The translations under genes were made by a program, and so were the position numbers. The notes beneath the pieces are model-generated. The model did no database searches. It was given only the letters and a program-made list of their open reading frames with translations, and had not been told where the DNA came from. DNA of 64,000 nt. It comes from Sphaerisporangium perillae. GTDB taxonomy: Bacteria > Actinomycetota > Actinomycetes > Streptosporangiales > Streptosporangiaceae. The stretch lies in the NCBI RefSeq assembly GCF_023276435.1, contig NZ_JALLPO010000033.1, positions 1 through 64,000 on the forward strand. The letters run 5' to 3'. The stretch's first letter is position 1; every line of letters begins with the position of its first letter. This document shows, in pieces, positions 36,458 to 45,492 of the stretch.

Positions 36458-37636
36458 ATGTTGCGCTGGTTGACCGCAGGTGAGTCCCACGGCCCCGAAC
36501 TCGTCGCGATCCTCGAGGGCATGCCCGCAGGCGTGGCGGTCACGACCGCCGACGTGGAGCACGCTCTGGCGAGGCGCCGGCTCGGTTACGGCCGCGGCGC
36601 GCGCATGAAGTTCGAGCAGGACGAGGTGAACATCGTCGGCGGCGTGCGCCATGGCCGCACTCTCGGCAGCCCCGTGGCGATCCGCGTCGGCAACACCGAG
36701 TGGCCCAAGTGGGAGACCGTGATGGCGGCCGACCCGGTCGACCCCGACCTGCTCGCCGCGCAGGCCCGCAACGCGCCGCTGTCGCGCCCGCGTCCCGGGC
36801 ACGCCGACCTGTCGGGCATGCAGAAGTACGGCTTCGACGACGCCCGTCCGATCCTCGACCGGGCCAGTGCCCGCGAGACGGCCGCCCGGGTCGCCCTCGG
36901 CCAGGTCGCCCGCAACTTCCTCAAGCAGGCGCTCGGTGCCGACATCGTCAGCCACGTCGTCGCCATCGGCACGGTCGAGGCGCCGGACGGCGTCATTCCC
37001 GGCCCCGGCGACCTGGCCGCCGTCGACGACCACCCGGCGCGCTGCCTGGACGCCGAGGCGGGCGCCGCGATGATCGAGGAGATCGACACGGCGAAGAGGG
37101 AAGGCGACACGCTCGGCGGCGTCGTCGAGGTGGTCGTGTACGGGCTGCCGCCGGGGCTCGGCAGCTACGTCCACTGGGACCGGCGCCTGGACGCGCGTCT
37201 CGCGGCGGCGCTCATGGGCATCCAGGCGATCAAGGGGGTGGCGGTCGGGGACGGCTTCGAGACCGCGCGCCGCCGCGGCTCCCAGGCCCACGACGAGATC
37301 GAGAACACCGCGGAGGGCGTGCGCCGTGTCACCAACCGCGCCGGTGGCGTGGAGGGCGGGATGACCAACGGCGAGCCGCTGCGGGTGCGCGCCGCGATGA
37401 AGCCGATCTCCACGGTGCCTCGCGCGCTGTCCACGGTCGACGTGCTCACCGGCGAGCCGGCCAAGGCCATCAACCAGCGATCCGATGTGTGCGCGGTTCC
37501 CGCCGCCGGTATCGTCGCTGAGGCGATGGTCGCGCTGGTGCTCGCCGACGCGGCCGTCGAGAAGTTCGGCGGCGACTCCGTGGAGGAGGTCGCCCGCAAC
37601 CTTTCCGGCTACCTCTCGTCGATGGTGATCAAGTGA
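36458..37636 (+). CDS. aroC: Chorismate synthase
   Basis: 392 aa, normal for the family. Signature regions: [20 protein letters not shown] (1-20), [19 protein letters not shown] near 40-58, [18 protein letters not shown] near 109, and [11 protein letters not shown] and [17 protein letters not shown] near 270-300. Reduced-FMN-dependent lyase making chorismate from EPSP, last step of the shikimate pathway. Overlaps aroK by GTGA. Confidence 0.98.
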   Translation: MLRWLTAGESHGPELVAILEGMPAGVAVTTADVEHALARRRLGYGRGARMKFEQDEVNIVGGVRHGRTLGSPVAIRVGNTEWPKWETVMAADPVDPDLLAAQARNAPLSRPRPGHADLSGMQKYGFDDARPILDRASARETAARVALGQVARNFLKQALGADIVSHVVAIGTVEAPDGVIPGPGDLAAVDDHPARCLDAEAGAAMIEEIDTAKREGDTLGGVVEVVVYGLPPGLGSYVHWDRRLDARLAAALMGIQAIKGVAVGDGFETARRRGSQAHDEIENTAEGVRRVTNRAGGVEGGMTNGEPLRVRAAMKPISTVPRALSTVDVLTGEPAKAINQRSDVCAVPAAGIVAEAMVALVLADAAVEKFGGDSVEEVARNLSGYLSSMVIK

Positions 37637-38139
37637 CGTCTCCCAGAGTTGTGCTGATCGGCCCGCCCGGGTCGGGCAAGTCCACCATCGGCCGCCTGCT
37701 GGCCGAGCGCCTCGGCACGGGCTTCCGCGACACCGACGCCGACGTGGAGGCCGTGGCGGGCAAGCCGGTCTCGGACGTCTTCGTCGAGGACGGCGAGGAG
37801 CGGTTCCGCGAGCTGGAGGCCGAGGCCGTGCGCTGTGCCCTCGCCGAGCACGACGGCGTGCTGTCGCTCGGCGGCGGGGCCATCATGCGGGAGGCGACCC
37901 AGCTGCTCCTCGCGGAGCATCCGGTGGTCTACCTCCAGGTCGGCCTGTCCGACGCCGTGCAGCGCGTGGGCCTGGCCCAGGCGCGGCCGCTGCTGGTGCT
38001 CAACCCGCGCAGCCAGCTCAAGCGGCTCATGGAGGAGCGCCGCCCGATCTACGAGCGGCTCGCCACGCTCATCGTCGCCACCGACGGCCGCGAGCCGGAG
38101 GAGATCGCCGACGAGATCGTGAAGGGGCTGCCGGCATGA
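37633..38139 (+). CDS. aroK: Shikimate kinase
   Basis: 168 aa. Walker [10 protein letters not shown] (about residues 9-17), shikimate-binding DTDADVE near 33 and GGGAIM near 78, lid RPLLVLN near 116. Phosphorylates shikimate with ATP. GTG start overlaps aroC stop; its stop overlaps aroB start by ATGA. Confidence 0.97.
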   Translation: MTSPRVVLIGPPGSGKSTIGRLLAERLGTGFRDTDADVEAVAGKPVSDVFVEDGEERFRELEAEAVRCALAEHDGVLSLGGGAIMREATQLLLAEHPVVYLQVGLSDAVQRVGLAQARPLLVLNPRSQLKRLMEERRPIYERLATLIVATDGREPEEIADEIVKGLPA

Positions 38140-39212
38140 CGAGCACGCGCATCACCGTCAAGGGCGAGCGTCCCTACGACGTGGTCGTCGGGACGGGCGT
38201 GCTCGCCGAGCTTCCCGCCCTGCTCGGTGAGGGCGTCAGCACGGTCGCGGTCGTCCACCCGGCCGGCCTGCCGGAGATCTCCCGCCCCGTCTGCGGGGCG
38301 CTGTCGGCCGCCGGGTACTCGGTGGTAGCGCTTCCCGTTCCCGACGGCGAGCAGGCCAAGTCGGTCGAGGTGGCCGCCGAGCTATGGTCGGCGTTCGGCC
38401 GGTACGGGGTGACCCGTTCGGACGCCGTCGTCGGCGTCGGCGGGGGAGCGACCACCGACCTGGCCGGATTCGTCGCGGCCACCTGGCTGCGCGGCGTCAA
38501 GGTCGTGCAGGTGCCGACCACGCTCCTCGGCATGGTCGACGCCGCGGTCGGCGGCAAGACCGGCATCAACACCCCCGAGGGCAAGAACCTCGTCGGCTCG
38601 TTCCACCCGCCGGCCGGCGTCCTGTGCGACCTCGCCACCCTGGTGTCGGTGCCGCGGGATGACTACGTCGCCGGCCTCGCCGAGGTGATCAAGGGCGGCT
38701 TCATCGCCGATCCGACGATCCTGATGCTCGTCGAGGACGACCCCGAGGGCGCTCGGATGCCCGAGGGCCGGCACACCCGCGCGCTGATCGGGCGCAAGAT
38801 CCAGGTCAAGGCCGACGTCGTGGGCGCCGACCTGCGCGAGTCGGGCGTGCGCGAGATCCTGAACTACGGCCACACGCTGGCCCACGCCATCGAGCGCGTC
38901 GAGGAATACCACCTGCGGCACGGCGAGGCCGTGTCCATCGGCATGGTGTACGCCGCTGAGCTGTCGCGGCTGGCCGGTCACGCGGGGGCGGGCCTGGTGG
39001 AGCGCACGCGGTCGATCCTGACCTCGGTGGGCCTGCCGACCGCCTACCGCCACGAGGCGTGGCCCGAGCTGCGCGACCACATGCGGGTCGACAAGAAGAA
39101 CCGCGGCGCCACCCGGCGCTTCGTGATCCTGGACGACGTCGCCAAGGTCACCCGCCTGGAGGATCCTCCGGAGGAACTGCTCGAAGCCGCCTACCGCGAG
39201 ATCGCACGATGA
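38136..39212 (+). CDS. aroB: 3-dehydroquinate synthase
   Basis: 358 aa. NAD-binding motif VGVGGGATTDLAGFVAATWL at about 99-118, zinc-site and substrate residues in AEVIKGGFIADP near 183 and LNYGHTLAHAIE (243-254), RHGEAVSIGMVYA near 262. Converts DAHP to 3-dehydroquinate. Its TGA overlaps the ATG of a 51-codon repeat ORF. Confidence 0.97.
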   Translation: MTSTRITVKGERPYDVVVGTGVLAELPALLGEGVSTVAVVHPAGLPEISRPVCGALSAAGYSVVALPVPDGEQAKSVEVAAELWSAFGRYGVTRSDAVVGVGGGATTDLAGFVAATWLRGVKVVQVPTTLLGMVDAAVGGKTGINTPEGKNLVGSFHPPAGVLCDLATLVSVPRDDYVAGLAEVIKGGFIADPTILMLVEDDPEGARMPEGRHTRALIGRKIQVKADVVGADLRESGVREILNYGHTLAHAIERVEEYHLRHGEAVSIGMVYAAELSRLAGHAGAGLVERTRSILTSVGLPTAYRHEAWPELRDHMRVDKKNRGATRRFVILDDVAKVTRLEDPPEELLEAAYREIAR

Positions 39213-39364
39213 CCCGTGCACAATCGGGCGCCACGCGCGTCCCATCAAAGACGGCACGCGGGGGCACCAAGCGGACGGCACACGGGGGCATTGAGCAGGC
39301 GGCACGCTCGGGTGGCGAGCAGATTGCACACGCGGGCATCGAGCGGACGGCAAGGGTGAGATGA
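39209..39364 (+). CDS. 51-aa repeat ORF wedged between aroB and aroQ
   Basis: ATG overlaps the aroB stop (ATGA at 39209-39212) and its TGA overlaps the aroQ start (ATGA at 39361-39364). The product is basic and built of ~8-residue repeats ([38 protein letters not shown]), from a 24-bp array. It may be a genuine micro-protein, or an array that has stayed open only to keep aroQ translationally coupled to aroB. No known family. Confidence 0.5.
   Translation: MTRAQSGATRVPSKTARGGTKRTAHGGIEQAARSGGEQIAHAGIERTARVR
39250..39349. repeat. 24-bp tandem array between aroB and aroQ
   Basis: Units 39250-39273, 39274-39297, 39298-39321, 39322-39345 and a partial fifth. Most start GACGGCAC; all are imperfect. 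Same period as the array at 22741-22860. Confidence 0.9.
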
Positions 39365-39795
39365 GAACGGTCTACGTGTTCAACGGTCCCAACCTCTCGC
39401 GGCTGGGCAGGCGCGAGCCCGACATCTACGGCGCGGAGACCTTCGACGACCTCGCCGCGCTGTGCCGGCGCACCGGCAAGGAGCTCGGGCTGGAGGTGGA
39501 CGTCCGGCAGACCGATGACGAGTCTGAGCTGGTGTCCTGGCTCCACGAGGCCGCCGACGGCTCGATTCCCGTGGTGCTGAACCCCGCCGCCTTCACCCAC
39601 TACTCCTACGCGCTGCGCGACGCGATCGCCCAGCGCACGGCGCCGCTGATCGAGGTGCACATCTCCAACCCGGCCGCCCGCGAGGAGTTCCGCCACACCT
39701 CGGTGGTCGCCGCCGTGGCCTCCGGCACCATCGCGGGCTTCGGCCTGCGGTCCTACGAGCTGGCGCTGCGCGCGATCGCCGAGGAGACGCGGTGA
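39361..39795 (+). CDS. aroQ: 3-dehydroquinate dehydratase, type II
   Basis: 144 aa. Type II motifs: [18 protein letters not shown] (about residues 7-24; catalytic Tyr23), [20 protein letters not shown] near 43, [17 protein letters not shown] near 75-91, and EVHISNP near 99. Dehydrates 3-dehydroquinate to 3-dehydroshikimate. ATG overlaps the repeat ORF stop; the aroQ stop overlaps the next GTG. Confidence 0.96.
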   Translation: MRTVYVFNGPNLSRLGRREPDIYGAETFDDLAALCRRTGKELGLEVDVRQTDDESELVSWLHEAADGSIPVVLNPAAFTHYSYALRDAIAQRTAPLIEVHISNPAAREEFRHTSVVAAVASGTIAGFGLRSYELALRAIAEETR

Positions 39796-40553
39796 GGGCG
39801 TACACCTCTTACGTCGCCATCGGCGACAGCTTCACCGAAGGGCTCAACGACCCCGGCCGCGACGGCCACTTCCGCGGCTGGGCCGACCGGGTGGCCGAGC
39901 GGCTCGCCGCCCTCGAGCCCGATTTCCGGTACGCCAACCTCGCGGTGCGCGGCAAGTTGCTCGACCAGATCGTGGAGCACCAGGTGCCGGCCGCGATCGA
40001 GCTGAAGCCCGATCTGATCAGCTTCTGCGCCGGTGGCAACGACCTGCTGCGGCCCGGCAGCGACCCCGACCGCATGGCCAAGACCTTCGCACGCGCCGTG
40101 CGCGATCTGCGGGGCACCGGTGCCGACGTCGTGCTGTTCACGGGCGTGGACCCGCGCGACACGCCGCTGATGCGCAGGTTCCGCGGCAGGTTCGCGGTGT
40201 TCTACATGCACATCCGGTCCATCGCCGACCTGTACGGCTGCCACGTGGTCGACCAGTGGTCGATGCAGTCGATCCGCGACTGGCGGGCCTGGAGCGACGA
40301 CCGCCTGCACATGAACGCCGAAGGGCACAGCCTGGTCGCCGCGAAGGTGTGCGAGGTCCTCGGCGTGTCGTCGGAGGAGGACTGGCGCCGCGCCTGGCCG
40401 CCGCGCGAGCGGGCCGCCCGCGCGGCCAAGCTCCGCGAGGACCGGCTGTGGCTGCGCGAGCACTTCATCCCCTGGGTGGGCCGCCGCCTGCGCGGCACCT
40501 CCTCGGGCGACGCCGTCGACCCCAAACGCCCCTACCTGGAGCCGTACGCCTAG
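39792..40553 (+). CDS. SGNH/GDSL hydrolase
   Basis: 253 aa, GTG start overlapping aroQ by GTGA. Block [14 protein letters not shown] with nucleophile Ser (about residue 13), block III-like [12 protein letters not shown] near 78-89, and block V with catalytic Asp/His in [17 protein letters not shown] near 173. No signal peptide, so cytoplasmic esterase or lipase-like. C-terminus unusually Arg/Trp-rich. Its place in the aro operon is shared by actinomycetes, but any metabolic link is unknown. Confidence 0.9.
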   Translation: MRAYTSYVAIGDSFTEGLNDPGRDGHFRGWADRVAERLAALEPDFRYANLAVRGKLLDQIVEHQVPAAIELKPDLISFCAGGNDLLRPGSDPDRMAKTFARAVRDLRGTGADVVLFTGVDPRDTPLMRRFRGRFAVFYMHIRSIADLYGCHVVDQWSMQSIRDWRAWSDDRLHMNAEGHSLVAAKVCEVLGVSSEEDWRRAWPPRERAARAAKLREDRLWLREHFIPWVGRRLRGTSSGDAVDPKRPYLEPYA

Positions 40554-40880
40554 AGGCTCGCGAGCCCCGTCTCGCCCGCCGTACGGTGGCGCCGGCATCG
40601 CCGTATCTCCTTCTCGCCGTCGCGGCGCCGGACACGGACTTCCCTATCGGGGGTAAGGGAGGGCGGACCTTGCCAGGGCGAGGCCGGCAGCGGCCTGCGG
40701 GGCCCTATGCGGGGTGGCGGTGGGGCGGCGCGGGCTTCAAGGGGCCTGCGGGGAAGCGATCGCCGAGCAAGCGCTGCTCTGCTGCACCGGGGGCCAGGGC
40801 GATCCGCGTGATCCCCAGCACCGTGTGATCCCCGTAACCGTGCGACCCTGTGACGCCCGTGACCGGGTGACCGCGTACGC
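40554..40880. other. Intergenic region with dispersed element
   Basis: About 330 bp between convergent genes. It contains copy 2 of the ~50-bp element and, at 40800-40875, imperfect short repeats (GTGATCCCC variants). No gene supported. Confidence 0.6.
40580..40629. repeat. Dispersed ~50-bp intergenic element, copy 2
   Basis: Near-identical to 19381-19429 with one base substitution, a short mismatch and one indel in the middle. Here the ends GGCGCCG (40587-40593) and CGGCGCC (40623-40629) form a perfect 7-bp inverted repeat, so it can fold as a hairpin. It lies 27 bases past the GDSL hydrolase stop. A weaker related stretch is at 47420-47461. Confidence 0.8.
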
Positions 40881-43223
40881 CTATGCCGGGGTGGTGGTGA
40901 GGCGGCGGAGGGCGGCGCGGACTTTGGTGGGGTCGGTGGTGGTCCAGAACGGTGGGAGCGAGTCGCGCAGGAAGCCCGCGTAGCGGGCGGTCGCGAGCCG
41001 CGGGTCGAGCACGGCCACGACGCCCTTGTCGTCCTGGCCGCGCAGCAGCCTTCCGGTGCCCTGGGCCAGCAGCAGCGCGGCGTGGGTGGCGGCGACGGCC
41101 ATGAACCCGTTGCCGCCCCGCGCGGCGACGTGCCGCTGCCGCGCTGAGGCCAGCGGGTCGTCGGGCCGGGGGAACGGGATGCGGTCGATGATCACCAGGC
41201 TCAGCGACGGGCCCGGCACGTCGACGCCCTGCCACAGCGAGAGCGTGCCGAACAGGCAGGTGGCCGGATCCTCGGCGAACTGCTTGACCAGCAGCGAGGT
41301 GGAGTCGTCGCCCTGGCACAGCAAGGGCATCCCGATGCGTTCGCGCAGCGCCTCGGTGGCGGCCTTCGCGGCGCGCATGGAGGAGAACAGGCCGAGCGTC
41401 CGCCCGCCCGCGGCCTCGATCAGCTCGGCGATCTCGTCGAGGTACTCCTTGGGAAGCCCATCGCGGCCCGGCTGGGGGAGGTGCTTGGCGATGTAGAGGA
41501 TGCCGCTGCGGGCGTGGTCGAAGGGGGATCCGACGTCCAGGCCCGTCCAGGCCTTGCGCTTCTGCCCGGAACCGTCCCCAGTTCCGCTATGGGACTCCTG
41601 GTCGCGCTGGTCTCCGGCCTTAGCCGCCCCGGTCCCGCTATGGGAGTCCCGGTCGCGTTGGTTTCCGGTTTTCGCGGTTCCGGTTCCGCCACGGGCCTCC
41701 TGGTCTCGTGGGTCTCCGGTTTTCGGGGTGTCGGGTGCGTTCGTGGGCTCTGCGGGTCGCTGGGCCGAGGTTGGGTCGTCGCCGCTCGGGCGGGCGGGGC
41801 CGAGGCCCCATTGGCGGGCCATGCCGTCGAAGGTGCCGCCGAGGGCGAGGGTGGCGCTGGTCAGGATGACGGTGCGGTCGGCGAACAGCTTGTCGCGGAG
41901 CATTCCGCCGACGCTCAGCGGCGCGACCTTCAGCAGGGCGGGACGGCGGTCGGTGGCCCCCTCCAGCCAGACGACCTCGGCCCGGTCGACCTCCGAGTCG
42001 CCGCCGAACGCCTCGAGGATGCGCACGGCCGTGTCGTGGACCTCGTCCAGCGCGGTGAACGCCGCCTTGCGCTGCCCGGCGCCCTCCGGGTCGTCCTTCT
42101 TGCTGCCGCCCCACATGTCGCCGCCGCGCGAGCCCATCGCGGTGAGGCAGGCGAACGCGGCGTCCCGCAGGACCGACAGCGTCACCCCGAGGACCTGGGG
42201 GAGCTGGTCGAGACGTCCCGGAGGCGCGGCGGACAGCAGCGCCTTCAGGTCTTCGCCGGCCTCCTGGAGGCGGTCGGCGACGCCCTGCTCGATGACCCGC
42301 CCGACGCGGCGCACGGCCGTCGAGACGGTGATCTCCGACAGCTCGTCGGTGACCACGCTCGTGACGCGGTCGACGAGCTCGTGGGCCTCGTCCACCACGA
42401 CGACGTCATGCTCGGGCAGGACCGCGAACTCTTCCATGGCGTCGATGGCGAGCAGCGCGTGGTTGGTGACGACGACGTCGACCTGGCCCGCCCGTTCCCT
42501 GGCCTGCTCGGCGAAGCATTCGGGGCCGCTCGGGCACCGCTGGGCGCCGAGGCACTCTTTGGCGCTGACGGAGAACTGCCGCCACGCCTGCTCGTTCACG
42601 CCCGGGACCAGCTCGTCCCGGTCGCCGGTCTCGGTCTCCTCGGCCCACTCCTGGATGCGCTGGACCATGCGCCCGGTGGCGCTGACCTCGCGGGCGTCGA
42701 AGAGCTGGTCCTGCTCCTCGTCGGGCCAGGCCGCCGTCAGTTTGTAGCGGCAGAGATAGTTTCGCCTTCCCTTAAGGATGGCGAACTGTGGCTCATGGGG
42801 AAGATGGTCGGCCAGGGACCCGGACAGCCGGGGAAGATCGCGGTCCACGAGCTGGCGCTGGAGGGCGATGGTGGCGGTGGAGACCACGACGGCGCTGTCG
42901 GACTCGATGGCGTGACGCAGGGCCGGCACGAGGTAGGCCAGCGACTTGCCGGTGCCGGTGCCCGCCTGGACGGCGACGTGTTCGTCGTTCTCGATGGCGT
43001 TCCGCACGGCCTTGGCCATGGTCACCTGGCCGGGTCTCTCGGCGCCGCCCACTCCGGCGACGGCCGCGCGGAGGAGCTCCTCGACGGGCGGCAGGTCCTC
43101 CTCCTCGGCGGAGAGGTCCTCCTCGTCGAAGGCCTCCTCGCCGGGAGTGTCGCTGGTGTCCGGAACGTCGTCCATGACGTCTTCGGGGACGCCGTCGATG
43201 GCGCTGAGGGAGTCGTCGAGCAC
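40881..43223 (-). CDS. ATP-dependent DNA helicase, DinG/XPD type
   Basis: 780 aa from GTG 43223 (MLDDSLSAIDGVPEDV); ATG 43301 would add 26 residues. Superfamily 2, Fe-S type: Walker A QAGTGTGKSLAYL, four cysteines for the cluster (YLCRYK, then CLGAQRCPSGPEC), DEAH box VVVDEAHELVD, motif V/VI near LFGTLSLWQGVDVPG and QGTGRLLRG. An acidic N-terminal stretch (EEAFDEEDLSAEEEDLPP). Between motifs III and IV there is a foreign-looking insertion of three 17-residue repeats (TGDPRDQEARGGTGTAK type). Unwinds 5'-overhang or R-loop/D-loop DNA in repair, as DinG does. Promoter region shared with the divergent gene at 43508. Confidence 0.95.
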   Translation of the reverse strand: MLDDSLSAIDGVPEDVMDDVPDTSDTPGEEAFDEEDLSAEEEDLPPVEELLRAAVAGVGGAERPGQVTMAKAVRNAIENDEHVAVQAGTGTGKSLAYLVPALRHAIESDSAVVVSTATIALQRQLVDRDLPRLSGSLADHLPHEPQFAILKGRRNYLCRYKLTAAWPDEEQDQLFDAREVSATGRMVQRIQEWAEETETGDRDELVPGVNEQAWRQFSVSAKECLGAQRCPSGPECFAEQARERAGQVDVVVTNHALLAIDAMEEFAVLPEHDVVVVDEAHELVDRVTSVVTDELSEITVSTAVRRVGRVIEQGVADRLQEAGEDLKALLSAAPPGRLDQLPQVLGVTLSVLRDAAFACLTAMGSRGGDMWGGSKKDDPEGAGQRKAAFTALDEVHDTAVRILEAFGGDSEVDRAEVVWLEGATDRRPALLKVAPLSVGGMLRDKLFADRTVILTSATLALGGTFDGMARQWGLGPARPSGDDPTSAQRPAEPTNAPDTPKTGDPRDQEARGGTGTAKTGNQRDRDSHSGTGAAKAGDQRDQESHSGTGDGSGQKRKAWTGLDVGSPFDHARSGILYIAKHLPQPGRDGLPKEYLDEIAELIEAAGGRTLGLFSSMRAAKAATEALRERIGMPLLCQGDDSTSLLVKQFAEDPATCLFGTLSLWQGVDVPGPSLSLVIIDRIPFPRPDDPLASARQRHVAARGGNGFMAVAATHAALLLAQGTGRLLRGQDDKGVVAVLDPRLATARYAGFLRDSLPPFWTTTDPTKVRAALRRLTTTPA
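41581..41733. repeat. 51-bp x3 in-frame array in the helicase gene
   Basis: Units 41581-41631, 41632-41682 and 41683-41733 keep exact 51-bp length while differing at about 8-12 bases. They encode a charged Gly/Asp/Arg linker. Confidence 0.95.
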
Positions 43224-43507
43224 GACATGCAACGCTACCGGCCTTCCGGGGGTCGCCGTGCCCCGAGTGGTGAGGCAACTCCCGGCGCGTTCCGGGTCCA
43301 TCTCGGCATTCCGGAACCCGTTCGGCGGGCGGCGTGGCAGACTGGCGTGGCCGGGTCTGAGAGGTCAAGGACGATCTGCCGTTCGCATGCCCTTTCGTGG
43401 GGAGCGTGTGCGAGGAGTGGCCTGCGGGGTCTGCCATGACGGCGACATGTACGGTTCGGTAGGGTTTTCTGAGGTCGAGTGGACGAATAAAGGCTGGTTA
43501 AAGCACT

Positions 43508-45253
43508 ATGAGTGCCATGTCGGAAGTTGTCCCACTGCCATCGTTCGGTGAGGTGTTCTTCGACGCCCGGGGCCAGGAGCGAGTTCTCCGGGTCACCTGG
43601 CATGAGGGCACGCTCGTCCTCAGCCTGTGGCGAGGCGAGATGTGCACCGCCAGTTTCCGTATGCCGATGGACGACGTGGGCCGCTTGCTGGACACGCTGG
43701 ACGAGGGGTACGCGGAGGCGGGCGGCGAGTACGCCGACGGGGAAGAGGACTACGGCGACGAGGCCGAGGAACCTGAGTACCCCGAGTATCCGGGCACGGG
43801 CCAGTACGCCCGCCCGGCCGGCGTACCCGAGGAGGCCGGCTACCCCGACGAGCAGCCCTACCCTGACGAGCAGCCCTACCTCGACGAGCACGGCACCGCC
43901 GGCCCTTACCCGCGTGAGGACACGGTCGGGCTCCCTGTGGCGGCCCATGGCCCCAATGACGTGCTGGTGGCCCGGGGAGCGGCGCCGGTCCCGGACAAGC
44001 TCGTGGCGTCGCGCTCCCGCCGCGGCGACTCGCGCCGAGGCGACCGGCCCGCGCGGACCGTCCCCGAGGGCGACTATGCGCCACAGGCGGCGCGGCAGGG
44101 CGACCACCCGGCCCAGGTCCCTGCTCAGGGCGACTATCCGGCCCCGGCCCATCCTCAGAGCGACTATCCCGGCCCCCAAGGCGACTATCCGGGTCCTCAA
44201 GGCGACTATCCGGGTCCTCAAGGCGACTACCCGGGTCCTCAAGGCGACTACCCAGGGGGGCCCGGCTACCCGGCACTGGGCGACCCTGCACCGCATTTCG
44301 TCGCCCCCGACTACGCGGCGCACCCGGAGTATCCCGCGGGGCCGCACCACACCGCGGGAGCGGACTACCAGGCGGGGCCCGGCTACCAGCCGCAACCGGG
44401 CTACCCGGCGCCCGGCCAGGCGCCCCTCGGCGGCCATCCGTCCCGGATGCCGGACTATCCCTCGCAGCCCGAGCCGCCGCTCGGCGTCGTCCCGCCGCAG
44501 GCACCCTTCCCCGGTTCCCTGCCGGGCACCGGCCCGCAGCCGGTCCCGCAGGCCGCCGCGGGCGAATACGGCGCGAACCCCGACTACACGCCCCCCAGCG
44601 GTTTCTCCTACACCGGCGACTACCCGCCGCCCGCCGGCCATGACCCTCGAGGTGACTACGGCGCACCCGCCGGGCGCGGTGACTACGGCGCTCAGAACGA
44701 CTACGGCACCGCGAACGACTACGGCACGCAGAACGACTACGGGGCCGCGAACGACTACACCCCCGGCGCCGCCTTCGGGCCCCAGGGCGAGTTCGGGCCC
44801 GGGGCGGACTACGGCCGGCCGGCCGACTACGGCACGCCTCCCCTCGACTACTCGGCTTCGCCCGGCTACGGCTCCTCGCCGGAGTATCCGCCCCTCCCGG
44901 AGTACGGCGGGGCCCGGTACGGCGGCGCCGACGCCGACGCGGTGCCGAGGGAGAACCTCATCGTCAACGACTCCCTGCCGTTCGGCCAGCCCGACGCGGG
45001 GTACCGGCCGTCGGGGGACCCCTCGGGGTACGACCTGCCGCAGGTGCCTCCCCAGTCCGCCGTGGACCCCTCCGACCCGCTCGGCCTGGGTTCCATGGCG
45101 CAGCGGCCGCCGGACTCCACCGATCCGAACCTGCCGCGCCCGTACGTCCACGACCCGATGTACACGACGGGCGAGCGCGTCCGTCCCGACGGGCGGCCCG
45201 GCACCGACGGGAACGGCCGCCCCTACCCGCAGGAGCCCGGCCGGGACTGGTGA
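43508..45253 (+). CDS. Disordered Tyr/Gly/Pro-rich repeat protein with conserved N-terminal domain
   Basis: 581 aa (ATG 43508; ATG 43517 also possible). The first ~70 residues look like a small globular domain common in actinomycetes (FGEVFFDARGQERVLRVTWH, then GTLVLSLWRGEMCTASFRMP, then DVGRLLDTLDEG). The remaining ~500 residues are low complexity: acidic Glu/Asp/Tyr segment (75-140), an array of GDYPGPQ heptads (about 218-250), GDYG/NDYG units (about 380-420) and Pro/Tyr-rich spacers. No signal peptide or membrane helix, so cytoplasmic. The build resembles prion-like, condensate-forming tails. Divergent from the helicase. Confidence 0.75.
   Translation: MSAMSEVVPLPSFGEVFFDARGQERVLRVTWHEGTLVLSLWRGEMCTASFRMPMDDVGRLLDTLDEGYAEAGGEYADGEEDYGDEAEEPEYPEYPGTGQYARPAGVPEEAGYPDEQPYPDEQPYLDEHGTAGPYPREDTVGLPVAAHGPNDVLVARGAAPVPDKLVASRSRRGDSRRGDRPARTVPEGDYAPQAARQGDHPAQVPAQGDYPAPAHPQSDYPGPQGDYPGPQGDYPGPQGDYPGPQGDYPGGPGYPALGDPAPHFVAPDYAAHPEYPAGPHHTAGADYQAGPGYQPQPGYPAPGQAPLGGHPSRMPDYPSQPEPPLGVVPPQAPFPGSLPGTGPQPVPQAAAGEYGANPDYTPPSGFSYTGDYPPPAGHDPRGDYGAPAGRGDYGAQNDYGTANDYGTQNDYGAANDYTPGAAFGPQGEFGPGADYGRPADYGTPPLDYSASPGYGSSPEYPPLPEYGGARYGGADADAVPRENLIVNDSLPFGQPDAGYRPSGDPSGYDLPQVPPQSAVDPSDPLGLGSMAQRPPDSTDPNLPRPYVHDPMYTTGERVRPDGRPGTDGNGRPYPQEPGRDW
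44159..44258. repeat. 21-bp array encoding GDYPGPQ
   Basis: About five units of GGCGACTAYCCGGGTCCTCAA at 44159-44179 (variant), 44180-44200, 44201-44221, 44222-44242 and 44243-44258 (partial). Middle units are nearly identical, implying recent expansion. Confidence 0.92.
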
Positions 45254-45303
45254 GGCACGGCGGACCTGCGGCCGCGTGCCTCCGCCGGTCCGAGGGCCCG
45301 CCA

Positions 45304-45409
45304 CGGTGCCGGTGGTCCGGCCGCCGCCCGCCGCCCGCAGCGATGCCGGTGGTCCGTCCACCGCGGTGCCGGTGGTCCGCCCGCCGCGATGCCAGGGGTC
45401 CGGTCGCCG
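45304..45409. repeat. 23-bp x4 intergenic tandem repeat
   Basis: Units 45304-45326, 45341-45363, 45364-45386 and 45387-45409 share GATGCCGGTGGTCCG or close variants; a 14-bp gap splits the first two. Lies between the repeat protein and the antiporter genes. Period not divisible by three, as expected outside coding DNA. Confidence 0.9.
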
Positions 45410-45492
45410 TCCACCGCGCAGGGCCGTTCCCGCGGTGAACGGCCGGGAGAAGGCGCAGCCGTGCCTTCGCGCGCCGCATATCCTTGTGATCA

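Noticed and set aside
40705-41319. Arg/Pro-rich minus-strand ORF past the helicase end
   Set aside because: Other frame of the helicase gene and intergenic repeats.
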